From: Polyangium sp. y55x31
GTDB taxonomy: Bacteria > Myxococcota_A > Polyangia > Polyangiales > Polyangiaceae
Reading direction: 5' to 3'
NCBI RefSeq assembly: GCF_029946505.1
Contig: NZ_JARZHG010000053.1
Span: 1 to 64,000 of the forward strand
Length of the DNA stretch: 64,000 bases
Position 1 is the stretch's first letter; each line of letters begins with the position of its first letter. Below the pieces are notes generated by a model. That model made no database searches, was not told where the DNA came from, and saw only the letters and a list, made by a program, of their open reading frames with translations. Positions 26,226 to 35,841 of this stretch are shown here, one piece after another. The translations under genes and the position numbers were made by a program.

Positions 26226-28295
26226 ATGACATCCCTCTCGTCCGGAAAGATCGCGCGCCTCGGCATCGGCGCGCTCGTCCTCGCTGCCGCCGTCGTCCCC
26301 GCGAAGACGGCCTCCGCCGTCGGCACCCGCACCTTCCAGCTCGATACGATCGACGAGCTCAAGGGCGGCGATCTGACCGGCGTCAGCGTCGACTCGAACG
26401 GCAACGTGCGCGCAGGCCTCACGCTCGGCTCGCTCCCCGTGCAGGACGCGAGCAGCGTGTGGAGCTCGGTCGTGCTGCCCGACGGCTCGGTGCTGCTCGG
26501 CACCGGCAGCGACGGCAAGATCTTCAAGGTCTCGGGCGGCAAGGCCACGCTCGTCGCGACGACGGGCGCGATGGCCGTGAGCTCGATGGTCGTCGCCTGG
26601 AACGGCGACGTCATCGCGGGGACGTTCCCCGACGGCAAGCTCTATCGTTTGCCCGCGGGCGGCGGCAACGGCGGCCCCGCGGCGGCGTTCGGCGATCTGC
26701 CGGGCGCGGAGGACGTCTGGGCGCTCGCGTTCGACGCGAAGTCGAAATCGCTCTACGCGGCGACGGGCCCCGAGGGGAAGATCTTCCGCGTCGATCAGGC
26801 GGGCAAGTCGCAGGTGCATTTCGACAGCGAAGAGGCGCACATCGTCTCGCTCGCGGTCGCCGAGGACGGCACGCTCTACGCGGGCTCGAACGGCAAAGGC
26901 CTGCTCTACAAGATCACGGGCCCGGGCCGCGCGACGGTCGCGTACGACTTCGACGCCGACGAGGTGAAGGCGATCGCGTTCGGCAAGAACGGCGCGATGT
27001 TCGTGGTGGCGAACAAGATGGGCGAGAGCTTCGCGCCGCCGAAGCGCAACAAGTCGGGCCCGGCCGGCCCGCAGTCGACGCGGCCCTCGAAGCCCGGCAA
27101 GGGCATGCTCTACCGCTTCGGCAAGGACGGCATCGCCGAGCAGCTCCTCACGGACAACGAGACGCACTACGTCTCGCTCGCGATCGACGACACGGGCGCG
27201 CCGTACGTGGGCACGGGCGCCGAGGGACGTCTCTACACGGTCGACGACGCGCACGTCGCGAGCCTCGTCGCCGACACGGACGAGCGGCAGATCGGCGCCG
27301 TCGTGGTGAGCGGCAAGCAGCGCTTCCTCGCGACGACGGACCCCGTGGTGTTCCGCGAGATCAAGGGCACGGGCGGCGCCGACGCGGTGTGGACGAGCAA
27401 GGTGCTCGACGCGGGCCTGCGCGCGACGTTCGGCCGTCTCGCGTGGCGCTCGGAGGGTCAGCTCGAGCTCTCCACGCGCAGCGGCAACACCGAGACGCCC
27501 GACGCGACGTGGAGCGCGTGGTCGGCGGGCCTCGGCGCGCCCGGCGACGTGCAGAGCCCGGCGGGCCGCTACGTGCAGATCCGCGCGCGATGGAGCCGCG
27601 ACCCGAAGGCGGTGCTGCGCGAGGTCACGCTCTACTTCGTCACCGACAACGCGCGCGCGGTGATCACCTCGATCGACGCGACGGCGCGGAACAGCGGCAG
27701 CAAGAGCGGCAAGATGGGCATCGTCTCCTCGGGCGGCGAGTCGCCGCGTCCGTCGAGCTCGATCAAGCTCTCGTGGCGCGTCGACAACCCCGATCAGGAC
27801 GACCTGCGTTACCGCGTCTCCTACCGCCTCGAAGGCCAGAACACCTGGCGCAGCGTGCAGAAGCCGGGCGAGAAGCTCACGCGGCCCGAGCTCGACTGGG
27901 ACACGACGGGCCTGCCCGAGGGGCCGTACCGCATCCTCGTCGAGGCGACGGACGAGCTTTCGAACCCGCCCGACCGCGTGCAGAAGCACTCGCTCGAGTC
28001 GGCCACGGTCCTCGTCGACAACACGCCGCCCGTCTACAAGTCGCTCGCGCTCCAGGGCCGCAAGCTCAAGGGCGAGGTCGTCGACGGCCTCGGCCCGATC
28101 GCGCGCATCGAGGTCTCGATCGCCGGCTCCGACGAGTGGCGCCCGCTCTTCCCGAGCGACGGCGTGCTCGACGAGCCCTCCGAGGCCTTCGACGTCGATG
28201 TCGCCTCGATCGTCCCGCCCGGGGCGCACATCGTGGCCGTCCGCGTCTACGACAGCGCCGGCAACGTGGTCACGCGCGACGTCGAAGCGAAGTAA
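26226..28295 (+). CDS. Exported beta-propeller protein with C-terminal Fn3-like part
   Basis: 689 residues. A signal peptide (GIGALVLAAAVVPAKTASAV) precedes a propeller of repeated blades with the pattern D-G-x-[VI]-x-x-G-T-x-x-[DE]-G-[KR]-[IL]-[YF] (for example SVLLGTGSDGKIFKV, DVIAGTFPDGKLYRLP and GAPYVGTGAEGRLYTV). Residues ~380-690 look like two or three beta-sandwich modules (TWSAWSAGLGAPGDVQSPAG, then KLSWRVDNPDQDDLRYRVSY). It is probably periplasmic or secreted. The ligand is unknown. Likely cotranscribed with the S55 gene, whose product it might scaffold; that is inference. Confidence 0.8.
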   Translation: MTSLSSGKIARLGIGALVLAAAVVPAKTASAVGTRTFQLDTIDELKGGDLTGVSVDSNGNVRAGLTLGSLPVQDASSVWSSVVLPDGSVLLGTGSDGKIFKVSGGKATLVATTGAMAVSSMVVAWNGDVIAGTFPDGKLYRLPAGGGNGGPAAAFGDLPGAEDVWALAFDAKSKSLYAATGPEGKIFRVDQAGKSQVHFDSEEAHIVSLAVAEDGTLYAGSNGKGLLYKITGPGRATVAYDFDADEVKAIAFGKNGAMFVVANKMGESFAPPKRNKSGPAGPQSTRPSKPGKGMLYRFGKDGIAEQLLTDNETHYVSLAIDDTGAPYVGTGAEGRLYTVDDAHVASLVADTDERQIGAVVVSGKQRFLATTDPVVFREIKGTGGADAVWTSKVLDAGLRATFGRLAWRSEGQLELSTRSGNTETPDATWSAWSAGLGAPGDVQSPAGRYVQIRARWSRDPKAVLREVTLYFVTDNARAVITSIDATARNSGSKSGKMGIVSSGGESPRPSSSIKLSWRVDNPDQDDLRYRVSYRLEGQNTWRSVQKPGEKLTRPELDWDTTGLPEGPYRILVEATDELSNPPDRVQKHSLESATVLVDNTPPVYKSLALQGRKLKGEVVDGLGPIARIEVSIAGSDEWRPLFPSDGVLDEPSEAFDVDVASIVPPGAHIVAVRVYDSAGNVVTRDVEAK

Positions 28296-28313
28296 TCCGA
28301 CGACTTCCTGACG

Positions 28314-28347
28314 CCCTCCCCTCTCCTTGCCACGGGAGCGGGGAGGG
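28314..28347. terminator. GC-rich hairpin after the propeller gene
   Basis: The 13 bases at 28314-28326 pair with 28335-28347 (one mismatch, 8-nt loop). It lies 19 nt after the stop of the propeller gene. No T tract follows, so intrinsic termination is only possible. Its sequence (ccctctcctt, then cgggag) resembles the hairpin at 49745-49770. Confidence 0.5.
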
Positions 28348-28573
28348 GGCGCGCGCGATGTGCCTCGACCTCGCGCCACGACACGGACGTCATGCCCAGG
28401 CGCCCGAGGCTCCCCACCTCGAAAGGACCCGCCGAGCCGTTCGTGCCGCATCTCGCGGTGGAGGTGGATCCCGACGCGTCGCTCCCTTGCGCGAGCGACC
28501 CGCGGCACGGGACGTGAATGAGGCGTGGTGATAAACTCGGGCATTCCTTCCCGCGCTCGCACCCCTTCTTGCC

Positions 28574-29455
28574 ATGGCCTCTACGAAGCGCTTCCTCCAC
28601 TCCCTCTTCCTGCTTTCCTCGCTCGCGGCGACGTCTGTCCTCGGCGTCGCGTGCAACCTCCAGCTCCTCGCCTCCTCCTACGAGCGGTCGACCAGCCTGG
28701 ATGACGAAGACAACGGGACCACGGCCGGCGGCGAAGGGAACCCGCCGGCGCCGACGGTCGACGGCTCCGGCGGGACCACGGGCGGCATCGACTTTCCCCC
28801 GCCGAACCCGCCGCCCGATGGCAGCACGTCGTACACGCACCTCTGCGGCGAGGGGTGCATGTCGAGCGAGAGCGCGCTCGGCTGCAGCGTCGCGATGAAC
28901 CCCGACGGCACGCCCCAGGTCGCGTGTCAGATCGTGCCGACCGCGGACGGCGCGTCAGCCCAGTGTTTGACGCCGGGCACCTTCAAGACCGGCGACCCGT
29001 GCACACGCGCGAGCGACTGCGCGCCGGGGCACGGCTGCGCGCTCACCGGATCGAGCGTGGGTTCGTGCAGGCCTTACTGCTGCGGCGCGGTCGAGGCGTG
29101 TCCCGCCGACACCTACTGCGCGCCGGCGCCGATGGCCGACGACGTGGCGAACGACCCGCCGCTCACCATCCCCGTGTGCATCCCCGCGACCGAGTGCACG
29201 CTGCTCGACGACACCTCGTGCCCCGAGGGCCTCACGTGCACGCTCGTGCGCGAGGACGGCACGACGAGCTGCGTGGCGCCCGGCGCGAGCGGGCTCGACG
29301 GCGAGTGCCCGTGCGCCGCGGGTTTCCTCTGCGTCGCCGCCTTCAAGAAGTGCCTCGCGCTCTGCCACACGGGTGGCAACGACTGCCCCGATGGCATGTT
29401 CTGCCAGGGCGGGGCGAACAGCTTCCCCGACGGGATCGGCGTCTGTGTGAAGTAG
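28574..29455 (+). CDS. Cys-rich lipoprotein
   Basis: 293 residues. The signal FLHSLFLLSSLAATSVLGVAC ends in a lipobox (GVAC). The mature N-terminus is an acidic Gly/Pro/Thr linker to about residue 85. The rest has about 24 Cys in short-spaced pairs (CTRASDCAPGHGCAL, CRPYCCGAVEACPADTYC, CPEGLTCTLV, CPCAAGFLC), a pattern like small disulfide-knotted EGF/dickkopf-type modules. Such proteins are frequent on the surface of Polyangiales. The function is unknown. The 278 nt upstream (28296-28573) hold only the hairpin at 28314. Confidence 0.78.
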   Translation: MASTKRFLHSLFLLSSLAATSVLGVACNLQLLASSYERSTSLDDEDNGTTAGGEGNPPAPTVDGSGGTTGGIDFPPPNPPPDGSTSYTHLCGEGCMSSESALGCSVAMNPDGTPQVACQIVPTADGASAQCLTPGTFKTGDPCTRASDCAPGHGCALTGSSVGSCRPYCCGAVEACPADTYCAPAPMADDVANDPPLTIPVCIPATECTLLDDTSCPEGLTCTLVREDGTTSCVAPGASGLDGECPCAAGFLCVAAFKKCLALCHTGGNDCPDGMFCQGGANSFPDGIGVCVK

Positions 29456-30659
29456 TGTGATCGAGCGGCCCGGACGGAGCGCCGCGCGCGAACGCGTGGC
29501 ATCCTTCCGACCGTGCAGCGCTCCGTCCTCCAGTACGCGATCTTCCTCGCCGTCTTCGCCCTGCTCGTCTTCGCGATCCACTACTACCTCTGGCACCGGC
29601 TCTTGCGCGCGCCGGCGCTGCAAGAGCGCGTGCAGACGTGGGGGAAGCGCGTGCTCGTCGCGCTCGGCGTCGCGCTGCCCGTGTCGATGTTCGTCGTGCG
29701 CCTCCTGCCGCGCTCGGCGGGCGCGATCGTCTCGTTCGTCGTGTACACGTGGATGGGGCTGGCCGCGCTGCTCGTCTCGACGCTGCTCGTCAGCGAGCCC
29801 ATGCGCGCCGCGGTGCACGCGCTCTCGAAGCTCGCCTCGCGCCCGCTCGACGAAGCGCGGCGCAAGTTCCTCTCGCGCACGATCGCCGGTTCGGCCGGCA
29901 TGATCACGTTCGGCCTCGCGGGCTCGGGCGCGGCGGAGGCGCTCGGCGAGGTCGCGGTGCGCAAGGTGAACGTGGCGCTCGGCAGGTTGCCGAAGGAGCT
30001 CACGGGCCTGCGCATCGTGCAGCTCACGGACGTGCACATCGGCCCGACGATCGGGCGCGCGTGGCTCGCGGAGATCGTCGGCCGCGTGAACGCGCTCGAC
30101 CCGCACGTCGTCGTCATCACGGGTGACCTCGTCGACGGCTCGGTCGAGGCGCTGCGCGAGCACGTCGCGCCGCTCGCGGACCTCCGCGCGAAGTACGGCG
30201 TCTACTTCGTCACGGGCAACCACGAGTACTACTCGGGCGTCGAGGCGTGGATCGAAGAGCTCGGCCGCATCGGCGTGCGCGTGCTTCGCAACGAGCACGT
30301 ATCGATCGGCGAAGGCGTGGCGAGCTTCGACCTCGCGGGCGTCGACGACTGGACCGGCGGCTCGTACGTGAAGGGCCACGGGCCCGACATGGCGAAGGCC
30401 GTGGCAGGACGTGATCCGAACCGCGAGCTCATCCTGCTCGCGCACCAGCCGCGCCAGATCTTCGAGGCCGCCGCGCACGGCGTGGGTCTGCAGATCAGCG
30501 GCCACACGCACGGCGGGCAGATCTTCCCCGCGACGATGCTCGTGCGGCTGCAGCAGCCGTTCGTCGCGGGGCTCGATCGTCTCGGCGAGACGCAGATCTA
30601 CGTGAGCCGCGGGACGGGCTACTGGGGCCCGCCGATGCGCGTCGGCGCGCCCGCGGAGA

Positions 30660-31409
<750 letters not shown>

Positions 31410-31532
31410 ACGCTACACCCAGTCGGGCGATGGGGCTACGCTCGGCAAACCGTGCGACGCCCCAAACCCCGGTTCGCCCATGGAGCTACGGGGCTAGCGC
31501 CTCGCGAAGGGTCCGACTAAGCTCGCGCCGCG

Positions 31533-32576
31533 ATGGCCCTACTGCGATGGTCGCCTCTCCTCTTGGCTCTCCTCGGGAGCGGCGGCGGGTGTCATGGTTC
31601 GTCCGACCGGAGCGAATCGAAGCCGGCCCCGTCGGCCGCGCCGGATCCGAGCGTCCCTGGAATCGAGCTCGGTCAGCTCACACCACGCGAGCGACGCGAG
31701 TGGACGGCCCAGGTCTCGACGCTGCTCGCCCCTTGCGCCGAGACGCCGGTCCCGATCACCCAGTGCATCCAGGAGAACCGGCCCTGCAAGGCGTGTTTTC
31801 CCGCCGCACAGTTTCTGCTCAAACAGGTGCAAGCCGGTCGTAGCAAGCAAGAGCGCGAGGAAGCGTACACGGCTCGCTTCGATGCCAAGAAGGTCCGGAC
31901 GCTGGTGACCGACGGCTCTCCCGAGCTCGGTCCGCCCGACGCGCCCGTGACGATCGTCGAGTGGGCCGACTTCGAGTGCCCCGCGTGCCGCGCGTTTTAC
32001 CCGGTGGTCGACGACCTCGTGAAGCGGTTCCCGGGCCAGGTGCGCGCCGTCTACAAGTTCTACCCGCTCTCCAGCCACCCCCACGGGGAGATCTCGGCGC
32101 GCGCGGCGAACGCGGCCTTCAAGCAAGGCAAGTTCTGGGAGATGCACCATCTCCTCTTCGACAACCAGGATCGCCTGGAGCAGTCGGACCTCGAACGGTA
32201 CGCGAAGAAGCTCGAGCTCGACGTCGCGAAGTTCCGCGCGGACATGGGCTCGGACGACACGATCGGCCGCATCGAGAAGGACAAGAAGCAAGCCGACGGC
32301 GTGGGCCTGCAGGGCACGCCCACGGTCTTCATCAACGGCCGTGAGGTCGACCTCGGCAAACTCACCGACCTCTACGGAGACCTCGAGGAGTGGATCAAGC
32401 TCGACCTCGAGCTCGCGGGCATCAAGCCGGCGCCGGCCCCCGCGAAGCCCGGAGGTTCGGCGGTGCCCGCGGCCGGTTCGGCCGTGCCCGCGGCCGGCTC
32501 CGCGATCCCCGCGGCAGGCTCCGCGATCCCCGCGGCAGGCTCCGCAGCTCCGTCTTCGGGTCCCGCGAAGAAATGA
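31533..32576 (+). CDS. DsbA-like thioredoxin-fold lipoprotein
   Basis: 347 residues. The signal ends in lipobox GGGC. Residues ~60-120 form a Cys-containing unit (CAETPVPITQCIQENRPC, then KAC). The DsbA-type domain follows: VTIVEWADFECPACRAFYP (CPAC active site), YKFYPLSSHPHGE, LQGTPTVFINGR with the cis-Pro, so thiol-disulfide exchange in the periplasm is likely. The C-terminus is a low-complexity tail of four to five copies of PAAGSA[VI]. The stop overlaps the next start (ATGA), coupling it to the exonuclease gene. Confidence 0.88.
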   Translation: MALLRWSPLLLALLGSGGGCHGSSDRSESKPAPSAAPDPSVPGIELGQLTPRERREWTAQVSTLLAPCAETPVPITQCIQENRPCKACFPAAQFLLKQVQAGRSKQEREEAYTARFDAKKVRTLVTDGSPELGPPDAPVTIVEWADFECPACRAFYPVVDDLVKRFPGQVRAVYKFYPLSSHPHGEISARAANAAFKQGKFWEMHHLLFDNQDRLEQSDLERYAKKLELDVAKFRADMGSDDTIGRIEKDKKQADGVGLQGTPTVFINGREVDLGKLTDLYGDLEEWIKLDLELAGIKPAPAPAKPGGSAVPAAGSAVPAAGSAIPAAGSAIPAAGSAAPSSGPAKK

Positions 32577-33316
32577 AGGTCGCCGATCCCTGCGGCTGCT
32601 TCCCGACCGGGCGGCACTACCCCGGCATCGCGCACCTGCTCAAGGTGCGCGCCGTCGGCGTCGCCTCCGAGCTCGACGCGAGCGCGCCGTGGATCGATCA
32701 CCCGATCGCCTTCCTCGACGTCGAGACCACCGGCCGCAACGCCCAGCAGGATCGGCTCGTCGAGGTCGCCGTCGTCATCGGCATCCGCGGCGACGTGGTC
32801 GCGCGCCATAGCTGGCTCGTGAACCCCGGCCGCCCGATCCCCGCCGAGTCCACCGCCGTCCACGGCATCCGCGACGAAGACGTCGCCGGCAAGCCCGCGT
32901 TCTCCGAGATCGCCGGCGAGCTCCTCGCAACGCTCGCGGGCGCGATCCCCGCCGCGTACAACGCCGTCTTCGACCGCGGCTTCTTGTTCGCCGAGCTCGA
33001 GCGCGCCTCGGTTCGTCCCGAAAACCCGCCGCCCGCGATGCGCCGCGAGGTCGACTGGATCGATCCGCTCACGTTCGCCCGCGAGCTCTACAAGCACGAA
33101 GGCAGCCGCGCGCTCGGCGACATGGCCGCGCTGCTCGGCATCGAGCTCGTCAACGCGCACCGCGCCACCGACGACGCCGAGGCGGCGCTGCGCGTGCTCT
33201 ACGCGCTCGCCAAGGATTCGCGGGTCCCCCGCGCCTACGGCAGCTTCATCCAGGAGCAGCGCCGGCTCCTCCGCATGCAGGACGAGGCCCGCGCGCGCTG
33301 GCGCAGGCCGAGCTAG
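32573..33316 (+). CDS. DnaQ-like 3'-5' exonuclease
   Basis: 247 residues from ATG 32573, overlapping the upstream stop by 4 nt. DEDDh motifs: IAFLDVETTGRNAQQDRLVE (Asp and Glu), AAYNAVFDRGFL (Asp), and the His/Asp of NAHRATDDAEAALRV. This is the fold of the DNA polymerase III epsilon proofreading subunit and RNase T. An N-terminal ~40-residue extension begins KVADPCGCFPTGRHYPG, with a CGC element unusual for plain epsilon subunits. The nucleic acid substrate is not known. Confidence 0.9.
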   Translation: MKVADPCGCFPTGRHYPGIAHLLKVRAVGVASELDASAPWIDHPIAFLDVETTGRNAQQDRLVEVAVVIGIRGDVVARHSWLVNPGRPIPAESTAVHGIRDEDVAGKPAFSEIAGELLATLAGAIPAAYNAVFDRGFLFAELERASVRPENPPPAMRREVDWIDPLTFARELYKHEGSRALGDMAALLGIELVNAHRATDDAEAALRVLYALAKDSRVPRAYGSFIQEQRRLLRMQDEARARWRRPS

Positions 33317-33862
33317 GTGACGGCGCCCGACAAGAAGCGACGCCTCCCGCTCGTACAAGCGGGCCCGCCGCCGGACGCGCCGGACGCCGAGGATCGGCCG
33401 CCCTGGCACTGGTCCGGGATCGGCGCGGTCGCGACGTTCCTCGTCTGGCTGCCGCTCGCGGCGATCGCGGCGAAGCTCGGCGCGCGGATCGTCGATCGGG
33501 CCGAGCTCGGCGTCTCGGCGCCCGCGGACGCCAAGATGGCCGTGCCGTTCTCCGCGCAGCTCGCGTTCATCGGCTTGCAGCTCGCGGGGTTTTTGATCGC
33601 CTCGCTCGCGGGCGGATTCCTCGTGGGTCGGTTCGGCGGCAAGGCGGGGCCGAAGGAGGGCGCGGTGGGCGGGTTCGTCGCGGCCGCCCTCGCCTGGGCG
33701 CTCGCGGCGGCCGCGCCCGCGCCGGGTCCCGGCGCCCCGACCTGGGCGGGCCTGCTCGTCTTGCTCGGCGGGCTCGGCGCGCTCTTCGGGTATGGGGGCG
33801 CTCGCCTGGGATATTCGCGCCGCCATCCGGCCGAAAAGCAGGCTCCGGAACGTCACGTTTAG
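33317..33862 (+). CDS. Integral membrane protein, unknown
   Basis: 181 residues from a GTG immediately after the exonuclease stop. After a ~30-residue polar N-terminus come four hydrophobic helices: IGAVATFLVWLPLAAIAAKL, IGLQLAGFLIASLAGGFLVG, AVGGFVAAALAWALAAAAP and WAGLLVLLGGLGALFGYGG. Gly-rich helix faces recall small YrzE-type or TIGR04086-type membrane proteins, but I do not assign a family. Part of the DsbA-like/exonuclease transcription unit. Confidence 0.75.
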   Translation: MTAPDKKRRLPLVQAGPPPDAPDAEDRPPWHWSGIGAVATFLVWLPLAAIAAKLGARIVDRAELGVSAPADAKMAVPFSAQLAFIGLQLAGFLIASLAGGFLVGRFGGKAGPKEGAVGGFVAAALAWALAAAAPAPGPGAPTWAGLLVLLGGLGALFGYGGARLGYSRRHPAEKQAPERHV

Positions 33863-34011
33863 CCCTGCCAAACGCGTTTTTTCTCGCCTGCGGAGCGATC
33901 GTACGGTCATTCTCCATTGGGGACGGAGCGCCGGTCTACCCACGTCGAGGCCGTGCTGTACGCGGGGAAGGGCTTTTCCGACTCGGAAAGTCCGTGGTAC
34001 CATGCCCGTCC

Positions 34012-34425
34012 ATGAATGCGAGCGCCACCCGCGCGGCCGAGGTCGCGCATGCGATGTCCCAGTGCATGAACCTCCTCTTCCTGTTCGCGGCGCCCCGCGT
34101 GTTCGCCTCCGTCCGCTCGGCGAGCCCGGAGTCGCTCGCCTCGGCGACCGAGACGCTCCGCGCGTTCGTGCGCACGGCGGAGGGCATCCGGGCGCGAAAC
34201 GACTCGCTCTCGGGCGACGTCCGCCGCGTGGTCGAGGCGGCGACGCTCGTCGAGGAGATCTGCGAGGCGCTGCCCGGCGGTAGTCCCATCGAGGAGGAAT
34301 TGCCGCCCGGGGTCGTCGAGCCGGCGCGCCGCACGCTCGCCGTGCTCGGCTTCCCCGGCCCGCTTGAAGGCTGGGACGAATTCGAAGGGTTCTTCGTGCC
34401 GACGCCGCCGATGCCCAAGGCCTGA
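34012..34425 (+). CDS. Small helical protein, unknown
   Basis: 137 residues from ATG 34012 (MNASATRAAEV). Soluble and helical: ATRAAEVAHAMSQCMNLLFL, then SASPESLASATETLRAFVRT and AATLVEEICEALPGG. The C-terminus is Pro/Phe-rich (WDEFEGFFVPTPPMPKA). No family is recognised. It converges with the next gene at a 2-nt gap. The 149 nt upstream (33863-34011) hold no gene and probably its promoter. Confidence 0.6.
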   Translation: MNASATRAAEVAHAMSQCMNLLFLFAAPRVFASVRSASPESLASATETLRAFVRTAEGIRARNDSLSGDVRRVVEAATLVEEICEALPGGSPIEEELPPGVVEPARRTLAVLGFPGPLEGWDEFEGFFVPTPPMPKA

Positions 34426-34427
34426 GG

Positions 34428-35645
34428 TCAGACGCCTCGTGGCTCCTCGGCCTCCTCGCGTGGCCGCAAGATTCCGCTTTTCAAGCAACCCGCCACGTCG
34501 ATTCGCCCGTCTTTGCGCAGTGGAATCGGCACGATGCCGGCCCGCACCACGAGCCCGTGCGCCTTCACGTTGCGACGCGGGCAAATGGCGGTGATCCGGG
34601 AGATGTCGTCCGAGAGCTCGATCGACTCCCCGGCGCGGAGCGTGATGTCGGGCAATGGCAAGGGGCCCCCGAGGCGCACGGTCCAGCGCGTGGGCAAAAC
34701 GTCGTCGGCCGGCCAGCATTGAAAGCGGCTCCCCTGGGGAAAACGATGGCCCGCTGCGCGTCCGTCCCGCGCCAGCGTGAATCCCACGAGCTCGCCGTCT
34801 TCATCGAAGGCGAGCACGTCCCGCCCGTTCACCCACGTCCCGTCGATCTCCACCTCCGATTCGAATGCGCCGCGCAGGCTCGACAAACGGCCCGAGGGGG
34901 CGAAGACCAAGCTCGCCCCGGGGCGGACCGTTTTTCCGAGCAGCGGAATGGGCCCGCCGAGGACCACCTCGTGCAGCCGGTCCTCTCGGCGCGGATCGAG
35001 GAAGCGGTCTTCATTGAAATGGAAAATGGATCCAGGCGGCACCTCGACCTCGCCGACGTACACGGCCGAGACCGAACGGACCCGCCGGAGTCGCCCACGT
35101 TCGTCGCGAATGGCGCGGACGAGGTCGAACGCGCCCATCTGCGGGCCCAGCCAGAAATTGCGGAGCCCGGGCGGCACCGGCGCCCGCGACACGGCCGCGC
35201 GCATGGAGTCGAGCGCGTCCACGAGCCGCGCGTGCAGCCGAAGGAGGCGCGGCGGACCGAACCGGGGCCCGAACACGTCGGATTCGTTGTCGAAGCCGGG
35301 ATCGGCGTACGGCTCGCGGATGACGAGGCCCTTCGGCTCCGCCGCGTCGAGGTCGTGATGAACGTCGATGTCCGCGTCGAGCAAGGAATGCCGCCGGTGC
35401 ACGGGGACGAGCCAGAACCGGTAGAGCGTGAGCCGAATGCCATCCGGCCCGATCCGGATCGAATACCGGCAGCCGACGCATACGGCGACGACGATACCGA
35501 GGACCACGAGGACCGAGGACACGGGCAAGGCGAAGACGAGTCCGACGAATCCCCCGAGCACGATCGCCCCGAGGCCCCCGAAGAGAGCGCCGGTCTCGTC
35601 GAAGCCCTCGCAGCGCGTCGCGCCGTTGGTTGTCCAGACGAACAT
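34428..35645 (-). CDS. Membrane protein with MORN-like C-terminal repeats, unknown
   Basis: 405 residues from ATG 35645 (MFVWTTNGATRCEG), chosen because two membrane helices follow at once (LFGGLGAIVLGGFVGLVFAL and VSSVLVVLGIVVAVCVGC). Middle residues (~60-190) are a mixed domain. From ~190 to 405 there are repeating short beta units of the form P-G-S-x-[IL]-x-F-x-x-x-[GR]-x-L and LGGP[IL]PL, spaced about 30-40 residues (for example GASLVFAPSGRLSSLRGA and DVLAFDEDGELVGFTL). These resemble MORN-type hairpin repeats. The role is unknown; a surface or membrane-associated scaffold is possible. Confidence 0.65.
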   Translation of the reverse strand: MFVWTTNGATRCEGFDETGALFGGLGAIVLGGFVGLVFALPVSSVLVVLGIVVAVCVGCRYSIRIGPDGIRLTLYRFWLVPVHRRHSLLDADIDVHHDLDAAEPKGLVIREPYADPGFDNESDVFGPRFGPPRLLRLHARLVDALDSMRAAVSRAPVPPGLRNFWLGPQMGAFDLVRAIRDERGRLRRVRSVSAVYVGEVEVPPGSIFHFNEDRFLDPRREDRLHEVVLGGPIPLLGKTVRPGASLVFAPSGRLSSLRGAFESEVEIDGTWVNGRDVLAFDEDGELVGFTLARDGRAAGHRFPQGSRFQCWPADDVLPTRWTVRLGGPLPLPDITLRAGESIELSDDISRITAICPRRNVKAHGLVVRAGIVPIPLRKDGRIDVAGCLKSGILRPREEAEEPRGV

Positions 35646-35841
35646 CGTTCCGGGGCAAACTATAGGCTCCACGCCGGGGTTTGACAACCTCCACGTTTGT
35701 CGGCGGGCGCGCTTTTTTCGTCCGAACGGCCCTGGGGCAAACCCAGGGTGCGTCCGGCCGAACCCGCCCGAGGCGCATGCGCGGGCCGCGGACGGGCGCG
35801 CGGGCGTGGCGCGGGCGGCGTCGTCGCGATAAGCTCGGGGC

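Noticed and set aside
24861-28562. A 1233-codon minus-strand open frame
   Set aside because: It lies antisense to the S55 and propeller genes, is composed almost wholly of Arg, Ala, Glu, His and Asp, and has no domain or export signal.
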